Shown piece by piece: positions 1-8,766 of a stretch of 64,000 bases of DNA. A program made the position numbers and the translations under genes. How positions within the stretch are numbered: position 1 is the first letter of the stretch; the number at the start of each line of letters is the position of its first letter. Origin of the DNA: Mycetocola saprophilus (lineage in GTDB: Bacteria; Actinomycetota; Actinomycetes; Actinomycetales; Microbacteriaceae); NCBI RefSeq assembly GCF_000718085.1, contig NZ_JOEC01000002.1, forward strand, positions 496,001 through 560,000, written 5' to 3'. Below the pieces are notes generated by a model. It saw nothing but the letters and a program-made list of their open reading frames with translations, had not been told where the DNA came from and did not search any database.

Positions 1-55
1 CAAGCAGATCGACTCGCAGCTGCAGCAGCGTCACTACGAAGGGTTACTCCGTTGA
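1..55 (+). CDS. secY: SecY preprotein translocase, C-terminal end (partial)
   Basis: Only the last 17 codons are inside the window, ending TGA at 53-55. The tail reads K-Q-I-D-S-Q-L-Q-Q-R-H-Y-E-G-L-L-R, typical of the cytoplasmic C-terminus of the SecYEG channel subunit. The stop overlaps the adk start by 4 nt, which fits the usual secY-adk-map order and is the main support for the call. Confidence 0.85.
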   Translation, partial: KQIDSQLQQRHYEGLLR

Positions 56-636
56 GCCGTCTCCTCATTGTTGGTCCGCAGGGATCGGGCAAGGGCACCC
101 AGGGTGTCGAAATCGCCGGTCTCCTGAACATTCCCGCGATTTCGACGGGCGACATGTTCCGGGCAAACATTGGTGGCGAGACCGAACTGGGTCTCAAGAT
201 CAAGGCAGTTATCGAAGCCGGCAACCTGGTGGACGACGCCCTGACCGGCGAGGTCGTGCGCGACCGTCTGTCCCAGGAGGACGCCGCTGCCGGTTTCCTG
301 CTGGACGGCTACCCGCGCAACCTGGTTCAGGTTGCCGACCTGGACGCGTTCCTCACCGCCCGCGGTGAGTCGCTGGACCTGGTTGTTGAGCTGGTTGTTC
401 CCCGCGAGGAGAGCATCACCCGCCTGGTGGCTCGCGCCGCCGAGCAGGGCCGCAGCGACGACACCGAAGAGGTCATCAGCAACCGCCTGAAGATCTACGA
501 GGAGCAGACCACCCCGATCCTCGACGTGTACCGCGAGCGCGGTATCGTCGCCGAGGTCGACGGCGTGGGCTCGATCGCCGATGTGCTGGCTCGCATCACC
601 GAGGTTCTGCGCGAGCGCGACCTGCTCGCGGCGTAG
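52..636 (+). CDS. adk: Adenylate kinase, short form
   Basis: Adenylate kinase moves a phosphate between ATP and AMP to form two ADP in the cytoplasm. The P-loop GPQGSGKGTQ is at residues 8-17, the AMP-contact segment TGDMFR at 32-37, and the family motif appears as DGYPRN at 85-90. At 194 residues it lacks the long LID insertion of 210-220 residue enzymes, as is usual in Actinobacteria. The TTG at 52 is chosen because it overlaps the secY stop as TTGA, which suggests translational coupling, and it puts the P-loop at the normal distance from the N-terminus. map follows 3 nt after the stop, so the three genes look like one transcript. Confidence 0.97.
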   Translation: MSRLLIVGPQGSGKGTQGVEIAGLLNIPAISTGDMFRANIGGETELGLKIKAVIEAGNLVDDALTGEVVRDRLSQEDAAAGFLLDGYPRNLVQVADLDAFLTARGESLDLVVELVVPREESITRLVARAAEQGRSDDTEEVISNRLKIYEEQTTPILDVYRERGIVAEVDGVGSIADVLARITEVLRERDLLAA

Positions 637-639
637 TTC

Positions 640-1482
640 GTGATCTTCCGCAGGAAAAACATCTATAAGACCCCGGAGCAGATGCGCCGGATGGTCGCTC
701 CGGGTCTCGCCACGGCCGCATCCCTTGCGGCCGTGCGCGAGGCCATTCGGCCCGGCATCACCACGCTTGAGCTCGACGCCATCGCCGAGGCCGCAATCAT
801 TGCGGCCGGCGGTACGTCGAACTTCAAGCTGGTGCCGGGCTATCGGCATACCGTGTGTGCATCGGTGAACGCCGACGTGGTGCACGGCATCCCGAATGAT
901 CGCCCGCTAGAGCCCGGAGACATTCTCTCGATCGACTCCGGTGCGATCCTGGATGGCTGGAACGGCGACTCCGCCTTCACCACCGTGCTGGACAATTTCG
1001 CCGATCCCGAGCTCGTGGCCCTGCGGCGGCGGCTCAACGACGTCACCGAGGGCTCCCTGTGGGCCGGTATCGCCCGTTTGGCCTCGGCCAAGCACCTCAA
1101 CGAGGTGGGGGCGGCGATCGAGGATCACATCGTCGCACAGGGCGGCGGACACGACTACGGGATCCTCGAGGATTTTGTGGGCCACGGCATCGGCCGCGAC
1201 ATGCATGAGGATCCGCCCGTCTTCAACTATCGGGTACGCGAGAAGGGTCCCGAGGTTCGCCCGGGGCTCGTGGTTGCGATCGAGCCGATGGTGGTTCGGG
1301 GCAAGATCGACACCATCATCCAGGACGATGAGTGGACGGTGACCACCGCCGATGGCGAGCCCGCCGCCCACTGGGAGCACAGCGTAGCCGTGCACCGGGA
1401 CGGCATCTGGGTGCTGACCGCAGAAGATGGTGGGGCCGCCGGGCTCGCACCGTTTGGGATCACTCCGACTCCGATTCGCTAG
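640..1482 (+). CDS. map: Methionine aminopeptidase, type I
   Basis: This metalloprotease removes the initiator methionine from nascent proteins. The 280-residue sequence has the type I pita-bread fold signature. The metal ligands are visible as D99 in LSIDSGA and D110 in GWNGDSAF, H182 in GHGIGRDMHEDP, the Glu of VVAIEPMV, and the Glu of WEHSVAVHRDG near the C-terminus. The substrate-side His is in VHGIP near residue 82. The GTG at 640 lies 3 nt after the adk stop, with no other plausible start. There is no CxxC zinc-finger or SH3-binding N-terminal extension. A strong hairpin terminator follows about 70 nt downstream, so secY-adk-map probably ends here and is separated from infA, which usually follows it. 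Confidence 0.97.
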   Translation: MIFRRKNIYKTPEQMRRMVAPGLATAASLAAVREAIRPGITTLELDAIAEAAIIAAGGTSNFKLVPGYRHTVCASVNADVVHGIPNDRPLEPGDILSIDSGAILDGWNGDSAFTTVLDNFADPELVALRRRLNDVTEGSLWAGIARLASAKHLNEVGAAIEDHIVAQGGGHDYGILEDFVGHGIGRDMHEDPPVFNYRVREKGPEVRPGLVVAIEPMVVRGKIDTIIQDDEWTVTTADGEPAAHWEHSVAVHRDGIWVLTAEDGGAAGLAPFGITPTPIR

Positions 1483-1555
1483 GCGTGCCCGCGGCGCGTT
1501 GCCGGATCTGAGTCGCCCCGACTGGCTCCGCGGCTCACCGCCGTTATCCCAACCG

Positions 1556-1585
1556 AAACCCGGCCTCGAGGGAGGCCGGGTTTTT
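1556..1585 (+). terminator. Rho-independent terminator after map
   Basis: A perfect 12-bp stem (1556-1567 with 1572-1583) closes a 4-nt loop and runs into five T residues. Confidence 0.85.
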
Positions 1586-1610
1586 GTGTGCGCGGCGCGG
1601 GGCACGGGTT

Positions 1611-1616
1611 TATGGT
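1611..1616 (+). promoter_or_regulatory. Putative -10 box (TATGGT) for a leaderless transcript
   Basis: TATGGT ends 6 nt before the ATG at 1623, so transcription would start at or next to the start codon. No Shine-Dalgarno sequence is present. The same spacing recurs at nine other genes in the window. Confidence 0.5.
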
Positions 1617-1622
1617 GAATGC

Positions 1623-2501
1623 ATGAGCGCAGTGTTTTTTCTTTCGCCCCTGGCCGCCGATGCACCCGAGCCCGAGGGTGGGTTCGCCCAGACCGTCCGT
1701 CCCACCGACGAGGCGGTCATCTCGCTGCGTGACGCGGGGATCGTGCGCGGGGACGGGATCTTTGAAACCCTGGGCGTCCGGAACCGTGCCGTGCAGGCCG
1801 AGACCGCCCACCTCACCCGGCTGGCCCATTCGGCGCAGCTGCTGGAACTTCCGGCACCCAACCTGAGCCAGTGGCGCGCGGCCCTGGCCATCGCCGCGGA
1901 CACCCTGCCCGCCGAGGGAACCGGGTCGATCCGGCTGAGCCTGACCCGCGGTGTGCCGGGGGAGGGGCCGAGCGCGTGGCTGATCGCCGAGGAGGCGCCG
2001 GCGGATCTGCCCGAGCGACACAGCGGACTCGCGGTGGTCTCGCTCGAACGCGGCCTGTCCGTGCACGCGAGCGAGCACACCCCCTGGCTGCTGGCCGGCG
2101 CCAAGACCCTGTCCTATGCGATCAACATGGCGGCGCTGCGCGAGGCCAAGTCTCGCGGGGCCGATGACGTTCTGTTTATCTCGACCGAAGGCCTCGCTCT
2201 GGAGGGGCCGACCTCGTCGCTGCTGATCTATGTGGGTGGGGAGTTTGTTTCGCCGCCGCGCGATGAGGCGATCCTGGCCGGCACCACGGTGGATGCTGCC
2301 TTCGACTGGCTGCGCACCCAGGGATACACCTGCGTGTACCGCCAGATCCCGGCCGAGACGCTGAGTGAGATCGACGGCGCCTGGCTGCTCTCGAGTGTGC
2401 GGATGGCGGCCCCGATTCGGACGCTGGACGGGGTGCCCGTGACCCAGCAGCCCGAGCTGAATGAGTCCCTGGTGAACGCCCTGGTGGCGCGTACCCGATA
2501 G
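1623..2501 (+). CDS. Aminotransferase class IV (aminodeoxychorismate lyase-like)
   Basis: This is a PLP-dependent fold-type IV enzyme of 292 residues. The PLP lysine is K161 in LAGAKTLSYAIN, the motif seen in 4-amino-4-deoxychorismate lyase (PabC), which makes p-aminobenzoate for folate. The phosphate-cup region RDAGIVRGDGIFETLGV (residues 36-52) also fits. Branched-chain or D-amino-acid transaminases share the fold, so the substrate is inferred rather than shown. The start at 1623 follows a TATGGT box by 6 nt and removes 13 residues of non-family sequence from the longest reading frame. It stands alone between the map terminator and infA and would be a single-gene leaderless transcript. Confidence 0.8.
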   Translation: MSAVFFLSPLAADAPEPEGGFAQTVRPTDEAVISLRDAGIVRGDGIFETLGVRNRAVQAETAHLTRLAHSAQLLELPAPNLSQWRAALAIAADTLPAEGTGSIRLSLTRGVPGEGPSAWLIAEEAPADLPERHSGLAVVSLERGLSVHASEHTPWLLAGAKTLSYAINMAALREAKSRGADDVLFISTEGLALEGPTSSLLIYVGGEFVSPPRDEAILAGTTVDAAFDWLRTQGYTCVYRQIPAETLSEIDGAWLLSSVRMAAPIRTLDGVPVTQQPELNESLVNALVARTR

Positions 2502-2673
2502 CGCATTCGGCTCCAAATGAGGGTCGGCATGATAACGCGCGGTGGCGCATCGTCGCGTAATGACATATTCTTGTTTCTTGGTGCGCTTTCGGCGTGCCCC
2601 GATTTGGGCGCATGAGTGCCCCGCTGGCTCGGAACGAGCCGATCGGACTTCGATACTGAGTGACAGTGAGGCT

Positions 2674-2895
2674 ATGGCCAAGAAAGACGGCGTCATCGAG
2701 ATCGAGGGCCAGGTTGTAGAGGCCCTCCCCAACGCGATGTTTCGAGTGGAACTGACCAACGGACACAAGGTCCTTGCCACGATCAGTGGCAAAATGCGTC
2801 AGCACTACATTCGCATCCTGCCCGAGGACCGCGTAATCGTAGAGCTGACGCCCTACGACCTGACGCGTGGGCGGATCGTCTACCGCTACAAGTAG
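2674..2895 (+). CDS. infA: Translation initiation factor IF-1
   Basis: IF-1 binds the 30S A site and assists start-codon selection. The 73-residue product is a single S1/OB-fold domain at the normal family length, with the conserved run [16 protein letters not shown] and the C-terminal [15 protein letters not shown]. The ATG at 2674 is used because it begins the conserved MAKKDGVIE; longer in-frame extensions are unrelated. In most Actinobacteria infA is directly followed by rpmJ and rpsM. Here a 13-bp terminator and two AraC-type genes lie between them. The leader contains the 12-mer TTTCGGCGTGCC at 2587-2598, which recurs in the rpmJ leader, and a GGCTCG-GAA-CGAGCC hairpin at 2626-2640. Confidence 0.97.
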   Translation: MAKKDGVIEIEGQVVEALPNAMFRVELTNGHKVLATISGKMRQHYIRILPEDRVIVELTPYDLTRGRIVYRYK

Positions 2896-2907
2896 TACGG
2901 ATTTATC

Positions 2908-2943
2908 GGATGACACCAGCGGGGGCTGGTGTCATCCGTTTTT
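2908..2943 (+). terminator. Rho-independent terminator after infA
   Basis: A perfect 13-bp stem (2908-2920 with 2925-2937) with a GGGG loop is followed by five T residues. It cuts infA off from the downstream AraC pair. Confidence 0.9.
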
Positions 2944-2997
2944 ATAACGCTAGTCTGGGGGCTAGCCGGGTCACGGCCGGGCTAGGGGGGAGAAGAG

Positions 2998-3810
2998 ATG
3001 TCCGACAGCACGGAGATCTGGAATTTAGGTACGCGCGGCTCGAATCAGCTGCAGCACCATCGATACCTGGGATTTGAGAGCGTTCCGCACTCATCCGGTA
3101 TGCAACTGGGGGAGGGGCAGCGCCCCGAGGACTTCGTGTTCTCGCAGGATTCGGTTCGCATCGGCGGATATTTGTTTCGCCGCTTTGCGGTGACCCCGAT
3201 CCTGCTGCATCGTCCGGCGACGCCGGACACCCACGAGAAGATGCTTTTTATCTATGTGCTCAGTGGCAAGCTTCGGCTGACCCAGGCCGGGAGGACCGTG
3301 GAGCTCGTGGCCGGTGAGAGCGCGATTGCCATCGGATGGCAGCCGTATCTGGCCGAGGTTGTCGAATCCGTGAGCGGCATCTCCGTCGCGGTGGACCGTG
3401 ACGTGCTGGACTCCGGCGGAATCTCGTTTCCGCATGCCGTGCGTAAGGTTGTGGCCCCGGCGCTGCTCCCCTCGGGGATGGCCGGCTTTTTCCTGGGGCT
3501 TTTCGAGGCACGCCTCTACCCGCTGGGACTCGAGCAGGTCACCCGACTGTGCCGCGTCTTTGACTCGTTCCTGGTGGAGCTCCACCTCGGCTACGTCGAG
3601 GCCGCGCGCACCCCCGAGGAGCGGCTCGAAGAACAGCGCCACGCGATTCTCGAATACGCGTCCACCCAGCGAGGTACCGATTCCTTCTCGGTGGCCAACA
3701 TCGCCGAGCACTATGGGATGTCCACGCGTTCGCTGCAGCGGCTGTTCCAGTCGGCACCGCGCAGCCTGCGTGATGAACTCCGCGACATCGCCGGACGGGA
3801 GATCTCGTGA
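2998..3810 (+). CDS. AraC-like regulator with only half of the DNA-binding domain
   Basis: The protein has 270 residues. The N-terminal three-fifths looks like the cupin-type AraC_binding_2 domain (a ligand or dimer module): strands around LFRRFAVTPILLHRP and a central LSGKLRLTQAGRTVELVAGESAIAI. Near the C-terminus there is one helix-turn-helix, FSVANIAEHYGMSTRSLQRLF, but the chain stops about 20 residues later. The second helix-turn-helix of a normal AraC domain is missing. The ATG at 2998 follows a good ribosome site (GGGGGAGAAGAG). The stop overlaps the next gene's GTG by 4 nt, so the two are co-translated. The downstream partner has the same layout with a complete domain. Whether this one binds DNA, or acts as a partner or decoy, is open. 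Confidence 0.75.
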   Translation: MSDSTEIWNLGTRGSNQLQHHRYLGFESVPHSSGMQLGEGQRPEDFVFSQDSVRIGGYLFRRFAVTPILLHRPATPDTHEKMLFIYVLSGKLRLTQAGRTVELVAGESAIAIGWQPYLAEVVESVSGISVAVDRDVLDSGGISFPHAVRKVVAPALLPSGMAGFFLGLFEARLYPLGLEQVTRLCRVFDSFLVELHLGYVEAARTPEERLEEQRHAILEYASTQRGTDSFSVANIAEHYGMSTRSLQRLFQSAPRSLRDELRDIAGREIS

Positions 3811-4799
3811 GCGAGGCACGAAAAAGACTACTGAGTCCACACACGGCCGATAACTCCATCTCGGACCGCGCCTACTTTGGGCCCGAGGGGGTGGCGATGC
3901 TCGCCGCCTCGGATGGGGTCACGACCGGGGACGCCGAACACTTTGACCTGCGCACCCGGGTGGCACGGATCGGCTACTTCCGCATCCAGAGCATTCTCAC
4001 CACCGCGCTCAACGTGTCCCTGGCCACCGATCACTACGATGCGCCGGACAAGGTGCGCTTCACATTCGTGCGTGAGGGTCGGCTGGAAATCGATCAGCGC
4101 GGCCGCCACGTGGTGCTGACGCCCGGGGACGCGGTGATCGGATTCGATACCGTCCCCGCCCAGATCGTTCTGCCCGAGCGCACCCGGTATGTGACCATCA
4201 CCGTGGATCGCGAGCTGTTGTTTCCGGCCGGTCTGGCCGATGAGCGTCAGATGCGCTACATCCGACGCGACGAGCTGTTCAACGGGGCCACCGCCTCCTT
4301 CTTCGAGGCGCTGCTGCGTCCGGCGGCCTTTCCGCTGGCCCCGGTGGATGAGTTGCGGGTGAGCCGTACGATCACCAAGATGCTCAACGAGGTATTCGTG
4401 GCCACGCTGCCCAGCCAGGATTCGGTGGCCACCCGACGGGCCGAGGAACGCGCGGTGGTGCGGGGCTACATCGGAGCACACTTCACCCGGGCCGACCTCT
4501 CGGTGTCCTCGATTGCCGCGCACTACGGGATGTCCCCACGGTCGCTGCAGCGGCTCTACTCCGACTACGGCGAAAACGTCTCCAACGTGATTCGCAAGCG
4601 CCGGCTCGAGCACGCGGTGTCGATGCTGATGGATCGCCGCTTTGATGATGTCTCGATTGATGATGTGGCCATCCGCTCGGGATTTGCCGGGGCGAACCAG
4701 CTGCGGCGCGTGATGAACCAGGTCATGGAGCAGACTCCGACCCAGCTGCGCGCCGTGCACGGGGGCCGCGATGAGGGTGGCGAATCCGGTTCGGATTAG
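3807..4799 (+). CDS. AraC family transcriptional regulator
   Basis: The protein has 330 residues. An N-terminal AraC_binding_2-type sensor domain spans about residues 30-190. The C-terminal AraC domain spans about 220-325 with both helix-turn-helix units: LSVSSIAAHYGMSPRSLQRLY, then VSIDDVAIRSGFAGANQLRRV. The GTG start overlaps the stop of the preceding half-length AraC gene (GTGA), so the two make an operon. The first helix-turn-helix is nearly the same in both proteins (IAxHYGMSxRSLQRL), which points to an old tandem duplication. There is no clear target gene next to it: the flanks are infA and rpmJ, so the pair appears inserted in the ribosomal-protein region. The ligand is unknown. Confidence 0.85.
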   Translation: MSEARKRLLSPHTADNSISDRAYFGPEGVAMLAASDGVTTGDAEHFDLRTRVARIGYFRIQSILTTALNVSLATDHYDAPDKVRFTFVREGRLEIDQRGRHVVLTPGDAVIGFDTVPAQIVLPERTRYVTITVDRELLFPAGLADERQMRYIRRDELFNGATASFFEALLRPAAFPLAPVDELRVSRTITKMLNEVFVATLPSQDSVATRRAEERAVVRGYIGAHFTRADLSVSSIAAHYGMSPRSLQRLYSDYGENVSNVIRKRRLEHAVSMLMDRRFDDVSIDDVAIRSGFAGANQLRRVMNQVMEQTPTQLRAVHGGRDEGGESGSD

Positions 4800-5005
4800 G
4801 AACTTTTCCGCGCCTCGCCCGCACGGGTCGGCGGGGCGAAACGCCCGGGTGGCGAAACGCCCGAAAATGCCGTAGTGTTGACCCTTGGTATTTTGTGTGC
4901 GTTTCGGCGTGCCTATTTCCGCCAGACCAGCGCCGATACTTTCATTGGTGCTGTAAGTAACGGCCCGGGATTTTCCGGGTACGAGGACAGCGAAAGAGAG
5001 TTGCC

Positions 5006-5119
5006 GTGAAGGTCAACCCCAGTGTTAAGCCCATCTGCGAAAAGTGCAAGGTGATTCGTCGTAACGGCCGCGTCATGGTCATCTGCGAGAACCCGCGCCA
5101 CAAGCAGCGTCAGGGCTAA
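5006..5119 (+). CDS. rpmJ: Ribosomal protein bL36, zinc-binding form
   Basis: The 37-residue product reads [20 protein letters not shown] at its N-terminus. It has the zinc ligands C11, C14, C27 and H32 of the C-plus type L36 in the large subunit. The GTG at 5006 is preceded by GAAAGAGAG. The gene is too short for usual ORF filters. It heads the rpmJ-rpsM-rpsK group. Its leader shares the 12-mer TTTCGGCGTGCC (4902-4913) with the infA leader, although the two genes are now 2.1 kb apart. Confidence 0.97.
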   Translation: MKVNPSVKPICEKCKVIRRNGRVMVICENPRHKQRQG

Positions 5120-5202
5120 TCAAGCTCGATCGGTTTTCCGATCATCCGGCCGCGGTAATGCGCGGCCACAGCAGTAACAGAATATATAGGCGTTTCCAAG
5201 AA

Positions 5203-5242
5203 CTTCCCTCGTGGAAGGGACACCCCGGGTCGGAGGCCCGGG
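5203..5242 (+). other. Two hairpins in the rpsM leader
   Basis: Between rpmJ and rpsM lie CTTCC/GGAAG (5203-5217) and a CCCGGG self-complementary pair (5224-5229 with 5237-5242). There is no T run, so these are not terminators. They could be a target for ribosomal-protein autoregulation, but this is only a structural observation. Confidence 0.3.
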
Positions 5243-5290
5243 ACCCCGGATTCGCCCCACACCTCCGCACTACTCCTAGGAGAAGCCAAC

Positions 5291-5665
<375 letters not shown>

Positions 5666-5707
5666 GCCCTGCCAGCGCCCTCATAGGACCTAAGGAGATC
5701 ATTCACA

Positions 5708-6106
5708 ATGGCATCAACTAAGTCGGCTGCACGCAAGCCGCGCAAGAAGGAAAAGAAGAACGTCGCCGTGGGCCAGGCCCACATCAAGTCGACCTTCAAC
5801 AACACGATCGTCTCGATCACCGACACCACCGGTGCGGTTATCAGCTGGGCTTCGTCCGGTGGAGTTGGCTTCAAGGGTTCGCGTAAGTCGACCCCGTTCG
5901 CCGCTCAGCTGGCAGCAGAGTCGGCCGCGCGCCAGGCTCAGGAGCACGGCATGAAGAAGGTTGACGTGTTCGTGAAGGGCCCGGGTTCGGGTCGCGAAAC
6001 CGCCATCCGTTCGCTTCAGGCCGCAGGCCTCGAGGTTGGCTCGATCAACGATGTGACCCCTCAGGCTCACAACGGTTGCCGCCAGCCGAAGCGTCGCCGC
6101 GTTTAG
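5708..6106 (+). CDS. rpsK: Ribosomal protein uS11
   Basis: S11 is a platform protein of the small subunit near the mRNA exit. The 132 residues carry the usual basic N-terminus ([10 protein letters not shown]), the core [18 protein letters not shown], and the diagnostic C-terminal [26 protein letters not shown] precedes the ATG. In many bacteria rpsD follows; here it is absent and rpoA comes next, the arrangement seen in a number of Actinobacteria. A 13-bp hairpin lies in the gap to rpoA. Confidence 0.98.
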   Translation: MASTKSAARKPRKKEKKNVAVGQAHIKSTFNNTIVSITDTTGAVISWASSGGVGFKGSRKSTPFAAQLAAESAARQAQEHGMKKVDVFVKGPGSGRETAIRSLQAAGLEVGSINDVTPQAHNGCRQPKRRRV

Positions 6107-6122
6107 TCCTTCCCTGGGCTGT

Positions 6123-6152
6123 GGCCGAGCGGTTCTCACGAACCGCTCGGCC
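6123..6152 (+). other. Hairpin between rpsK and rpoA
   Basis: A 13-bp stem (6123-6135 with 6140-6152) with a 4-nt loop has no T run after it. It could be a processing or pausing site that lowers rpoA expression relative to the ribosomal genes. A second small hairpin (AAGTGTC/GACACTT, 6190-6211) lies just before rpoA. Confidence 0.4.
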
Positions 6153-6229
6153 GCGGATTCAGCACTGTACGTCAAAACCTCGCACACGCAAGTGTCATAT
6201 AGCGGACACTTAGCCGAAAGGAACCAATA

Positions 6230-7222
6230 GTGCTTATTGCACAGCGCCCGACGCTCACCGAAGAGAACATTTCCGAGTTCCGCAGCCGGTTCGTTATCGA
6301 GCCGCTCGAGCCCGGTTTTGGTTACACGCTGGGTAACTCCCTGCGTCGCACCCTGCTGTCGTCGATCCCCGGAGCCGCCGTTACCAGCGTCCGTCTCGAC
6401 GGCGTTCTGCACGAGTTCAGCACCATCCCCGGTGTGAAGGAAGATGTCACTGAGATCATCCTGAACATCAAGGGTCTGGTTGTCTCGAGCGAGCACGATG
6501 AGCCGATCACCGCTTACCTGCGTAAGACCGGTGCCGGTCAGGTTACCGCCGCCGACATCTCGGCTCCGGCCGGTGTCGAGGTTCACAACCCCGAGCTCGT
6601 CATCGCGACCCTGAACGAGAAGGCCAAGTTTGAACTTGAGCTGACCATCGAGCGTGGCCGTGGATACGTGTCCGCCGGTCAGAACCGCAACGAGTTCTCC
6701 GAGGCCGGTCAGATTCCGATCGACTCGATCTACTCGCCGGTTCTGAAGGTTACCTACCGCGTCGAGGCAACTCGTGCCGGTGAGCGTACCGACTTCGACC
6801 GCCTGGTGGTCGACGTGGAGACCAAGTCCGCCATCTCCCCCCGGGATGCCATCGCTTCGGCCGGCACCACCCTGGTAGAGCTGTTCGGTCTGGCTCGTGA
6901 GCTGAACACCGCAGCCGAGGGCATCGAGATCGGCCCCGCGCCGGTTGACGCTGTCCTGTCGAGCGAACTCTCGATTCCGATCGAGGACCTGGACCTGTCG
7001 GTCCGTTCCTACAACTGCCTGAAGCGCGAAGGCATCAACACCGTCTCGGAGCTGGTTGCTCTGTCCGAGACTCAGCTGATGAACATCCGTAACTTCGGTC
7101 AGAAGTCGGTTGACGAGGTACGCGACAAGCTCGTTGAGATGGGTCTGTCCCTGAAGGACTCGGTTCCCGGGTTCGATGGCGCTCACTTCTACTCGGGCTT
7201 CGAGGACGACGTAGCTAACTAA
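6230..7222 (+). CDS. rpoA: RNA polymerase alpha subunit
   Basis: The alpha subunit forms the dimer on which beta and beta-prime assemble, and its C-terminal domain contacts UP elements and activators. At 330 residues it is full length. The N-terminal domain (about 1-230) includes [20 protein letters not shown]; a linker follows, then the C-terminal domain (about 250-325) with [19 protein letters not shown] and [13 protein letters not shown]. The GTG at 6230 follows AAAGGAAC. rplQ lies 50 nt downstream and is expected to be co-transcribed. Confidence 0.98.
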   Translation: MLIAQRPTLTEENISEFRSRFVIEPLEPGFGYTLGNSLRRTLLSSIPGAAVTSVRLDGVLHEFSTIPGVKEDVTEIILNIKGLVVSSEHDEPITAYLRKTGAGQVTAADISAPAGVEVHNPELVIATLNEKAKFELELTIERGRGYVSAGQNRNEFSEAGQIPIDSIYSPVLKVTYRVEATRAGERTDFDRLVVDVETKSAISPRDAIASAGTTLVELFGLARELNTAAEGIEIGPAPVDAVLSSELSIPIEDLDLSVRSYNCLKREGINTVSELVALSETQLMNIRNFGQKSVDEVRDKLVEMGLSLKDSVPGFDGAHFYSGFEDDVAN

Positions 7223-7272
7223 CCTTCCCGTCGGTTCGCCGACGTCACCCTTTTTCTAACTGGAGTTTCAAC

Positions 7273-7788
7273 ATGCCTAAGCCTTCCAAGGGCGCCCGCC
7301 TCGGTGGCGGTCCCGCTCACGAGCGCCTGCTGCTCAACAACCTTGCCGCTGCGCTCTTCGAGCACAAGAGCATCACCACCACCTTCACCAAGGCCAAGCG
7401 TCTGCAGCCCGTTGCAGAGCGTTACGTGACCTTCGCGAAGCGTGGCGACCTGGCCGCACGTCGTCGCATGCTCGGTGTTATCACCGACAAGGGCATCGTG
7501 CACGAGCTGTTCACCGAGATCGCCCCGCAGGTTGCGGAGCGTAACGGTGGTTACACTCGCATCACCAAGATCGGGAACCGCAAGGGCGACAACGCCCCCA
7601 TGGCAGTGATCGAGCTCGTTCTCGAGCCCGTCACCCCGAAGAAGAAGGCTGCCAAGCCGGCCGCCGAGAAGGCTGCCGCTCCGGTAGCCGAGGAGACCGT
7701 CGAGGTCGTCGCCGAGGAGACCCCCGTGGTCGCCGAGGAGACCACCGAGGTTGTGGCCGAGGAAGCCGCCGCCGAGGAGACCAAGTAG
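7273..7788 (+). CDS. rplQ: Ribosomal protein bL17 with acidic C-terminal tail
   Basis: L17 is near the peptide exit tunnel of the large subunit. Residues 1-120 are the conserved domain ([20 protein letters not shown], then [12 protein letters not shown] and [20 protein letters not shown]). The last 50 or so residues form an Ala/Glu/Val-rich tail with repeated VVAEET units. Such tails are common on actinobacterial L17 and vary in length; their role is not known. The ATG at 7273 has a modest ribosome site (TGGAG). A very strong terminator follows, closing the operon. Confidence 0.97.
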   Translation: MPKPSKGARLGGGPAHERLLLNNLAAALFEHKSITTTFTKAKRLQPVAERYVTFAKRGDLAARRRMLGVITDKGIVHELFTEIAPQVAERNGGYTRITKIGNRKGDNAPMAVIELVLEPVTPKKKAAKPAAEKAAAPVAEETVEVVAEETPVVAEETTEVVAEEAAAEETK

Positions 7789-7808
7789 TCTTCGACTTCT
7801 TAATACGA

Positions 7809-7846
7809 CGATGCCGCATCCCTTCGGGGATGCGGCATCGCCGTTT
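7809..7846 (+). terminator. Terminator after rplQ with UUCG loop
   Basis: A perfect 14-bp stem (7809-7822 with 7827-7840) is capped by a TTCG tetraloop, a very stable structure. Only three T residues follow. It also serves the convergent alarmone synthetase gene. Confidence 0.8.
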
Positions 7847-7864
7847 AACCGGGGTTCTCGGCGT

Positions 7865-8602
7865 CTATTCGCCGCGCGAGGTTTCCTCCAGGAGACCAGA
7901 GAAGAGCTTGCTGAGATTGGTGGCCTCGGTCAGCGCCGAGGTGTGCTCGGGCAGGGAGGGTGTGGCCGCGTCGATATAGCGGACCTGCTCGCGCAGCCGG
8001 AGCATCTTGCGGTCCAGGGCGGCGGCGGTTTCGGCGGCCTCCTTGAGCTCGGCCAGGACGTCGCTGGGGACATCCTTTTCGAACTTGTAGTAGATCTTGT
8101 GTTCCAGGCTCGCCCAGAAATCCATCGCGACGGTGCGAATCTGGATCTCCACCGGCACCGACTCCACCCGATCGGACAGGAACACCGGCACCTCAACCAG
8201 CACGTGCAGGCTCTGGTAGCCGTTGGGCTTGGGGTGTTTGATGTAGTCGCGCACCTCGATCACCGTCACGTCCTGCTGGTTGGTGATCAGGTCCGCGACG
8301 GTGTAAATATCGGGGACAAAGCTGCAGGTGATGCGGATGCCCGCGATGTCACGGACCTCGCGGCGCAGGGCCTCGACGGTGGGCTCGATGCCGCGACGCT
8401 TGGCCTTGTCGATGATGCTCGCCGGGGACTTAACCCGAGAGCTCACATGCTCGATCGGGTTGTACTCATGGACGTAGGTGAACTCGTCCCGCAGGATCTT
8501 GATCTTGGTCGAGATCTCGTCCAGGCCAAAGCGATAGGCCATCATCATCCGGGTCATCTCCTGGCCGAGAATCCTGCGTTCGGCGGGGGTGGGGAGGGGC
8601 AT
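7865..8602 (-). CDS. Small alarmone synthetase (RelQ/YjbM-like GTP pyrophosphokinase)
   Basis: A stand-alone (p)ppGpp synthetase domain that would move pyrophosphate from ATP to GTP or GDP as a stress signal. The 245-residue product has HEYNPIEHVSSRVKSPASI, the family's Arg-x-Lys-Ser region. It also has IRDIAGIR-like VRDIAGIRITCSFV, DYIKHPKPNGYQSLHVLV, and the catalytic EIQIRT followed by ASLEHKIYYK. It has no HD hydrolase, TGS or ACT domain, so it is a SAS and not a long Rel. The start at 8602 gives MPLPTP and is preceded by GAAAGG. A longer frame exists upstream but has no family sequence. A TAGCCT box (8637-8642, complement) is a plausible -10. It is convergent with rplQ. Confidence 0.9.
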   Translation of the reverse strand: MPLPTPAERRILGQEMTRMMMAYRFGLDEISTKIKILRDEFTYVHEYNPIEHVSSRVKSPASIIDKAKRRGIEPTVEALRREVRDIAGIRITCSFVPDIYTVADLITNQQDVTVIEVRDYIKHPKPNGYQSLHVLVEVPVFLSDRVESVPVEIQIRTVAMDFWASLEHKIYYKFEKDVPSDVLAELKEAAETAAALDRKMLRLREQVRYIDAATPSLPEHTSALTEATNLSKLFSGLLEETSRGE

Positions 8603-8754
8603 TCGTCTGACCTTTCGCTGGAAACCTGCTGACACGAGGCTATCGGCCGATCCTGCACGTGCGATCCATAAGGTGCACATAAAGAAGCCGCCGGCACCGG
8701 GTGCACGATCGGATACACCGCATTCGGGGCCTAGAAAATCCCCGCCGCCGAGCG

Positions 8755-8760
8755 TAGCCT
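8755..8760 (+). promoter_or_regulatory. Putative -10 box (TAGCCT) for a leaderless transcript
   Basis: TAGCCT ends exactly 6 nt before the ATG at 8767, placing the transcription start at the start codon. Confidence 0.5.
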
Positions 8761-8766
8761 GAAGGC

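Noticed and set aside
2908..4799. The AraC pair as a transposon cargo
   Set aside because: No terminal inverted repeats or transposase were seen; only a 12-bp leader match flanks the pair.
5714..7186. A 490-codon minus-strand frame opposite rpsK and rpoA
   Set aside because: A shadow of two certain genes with no domain or start signal of its own.
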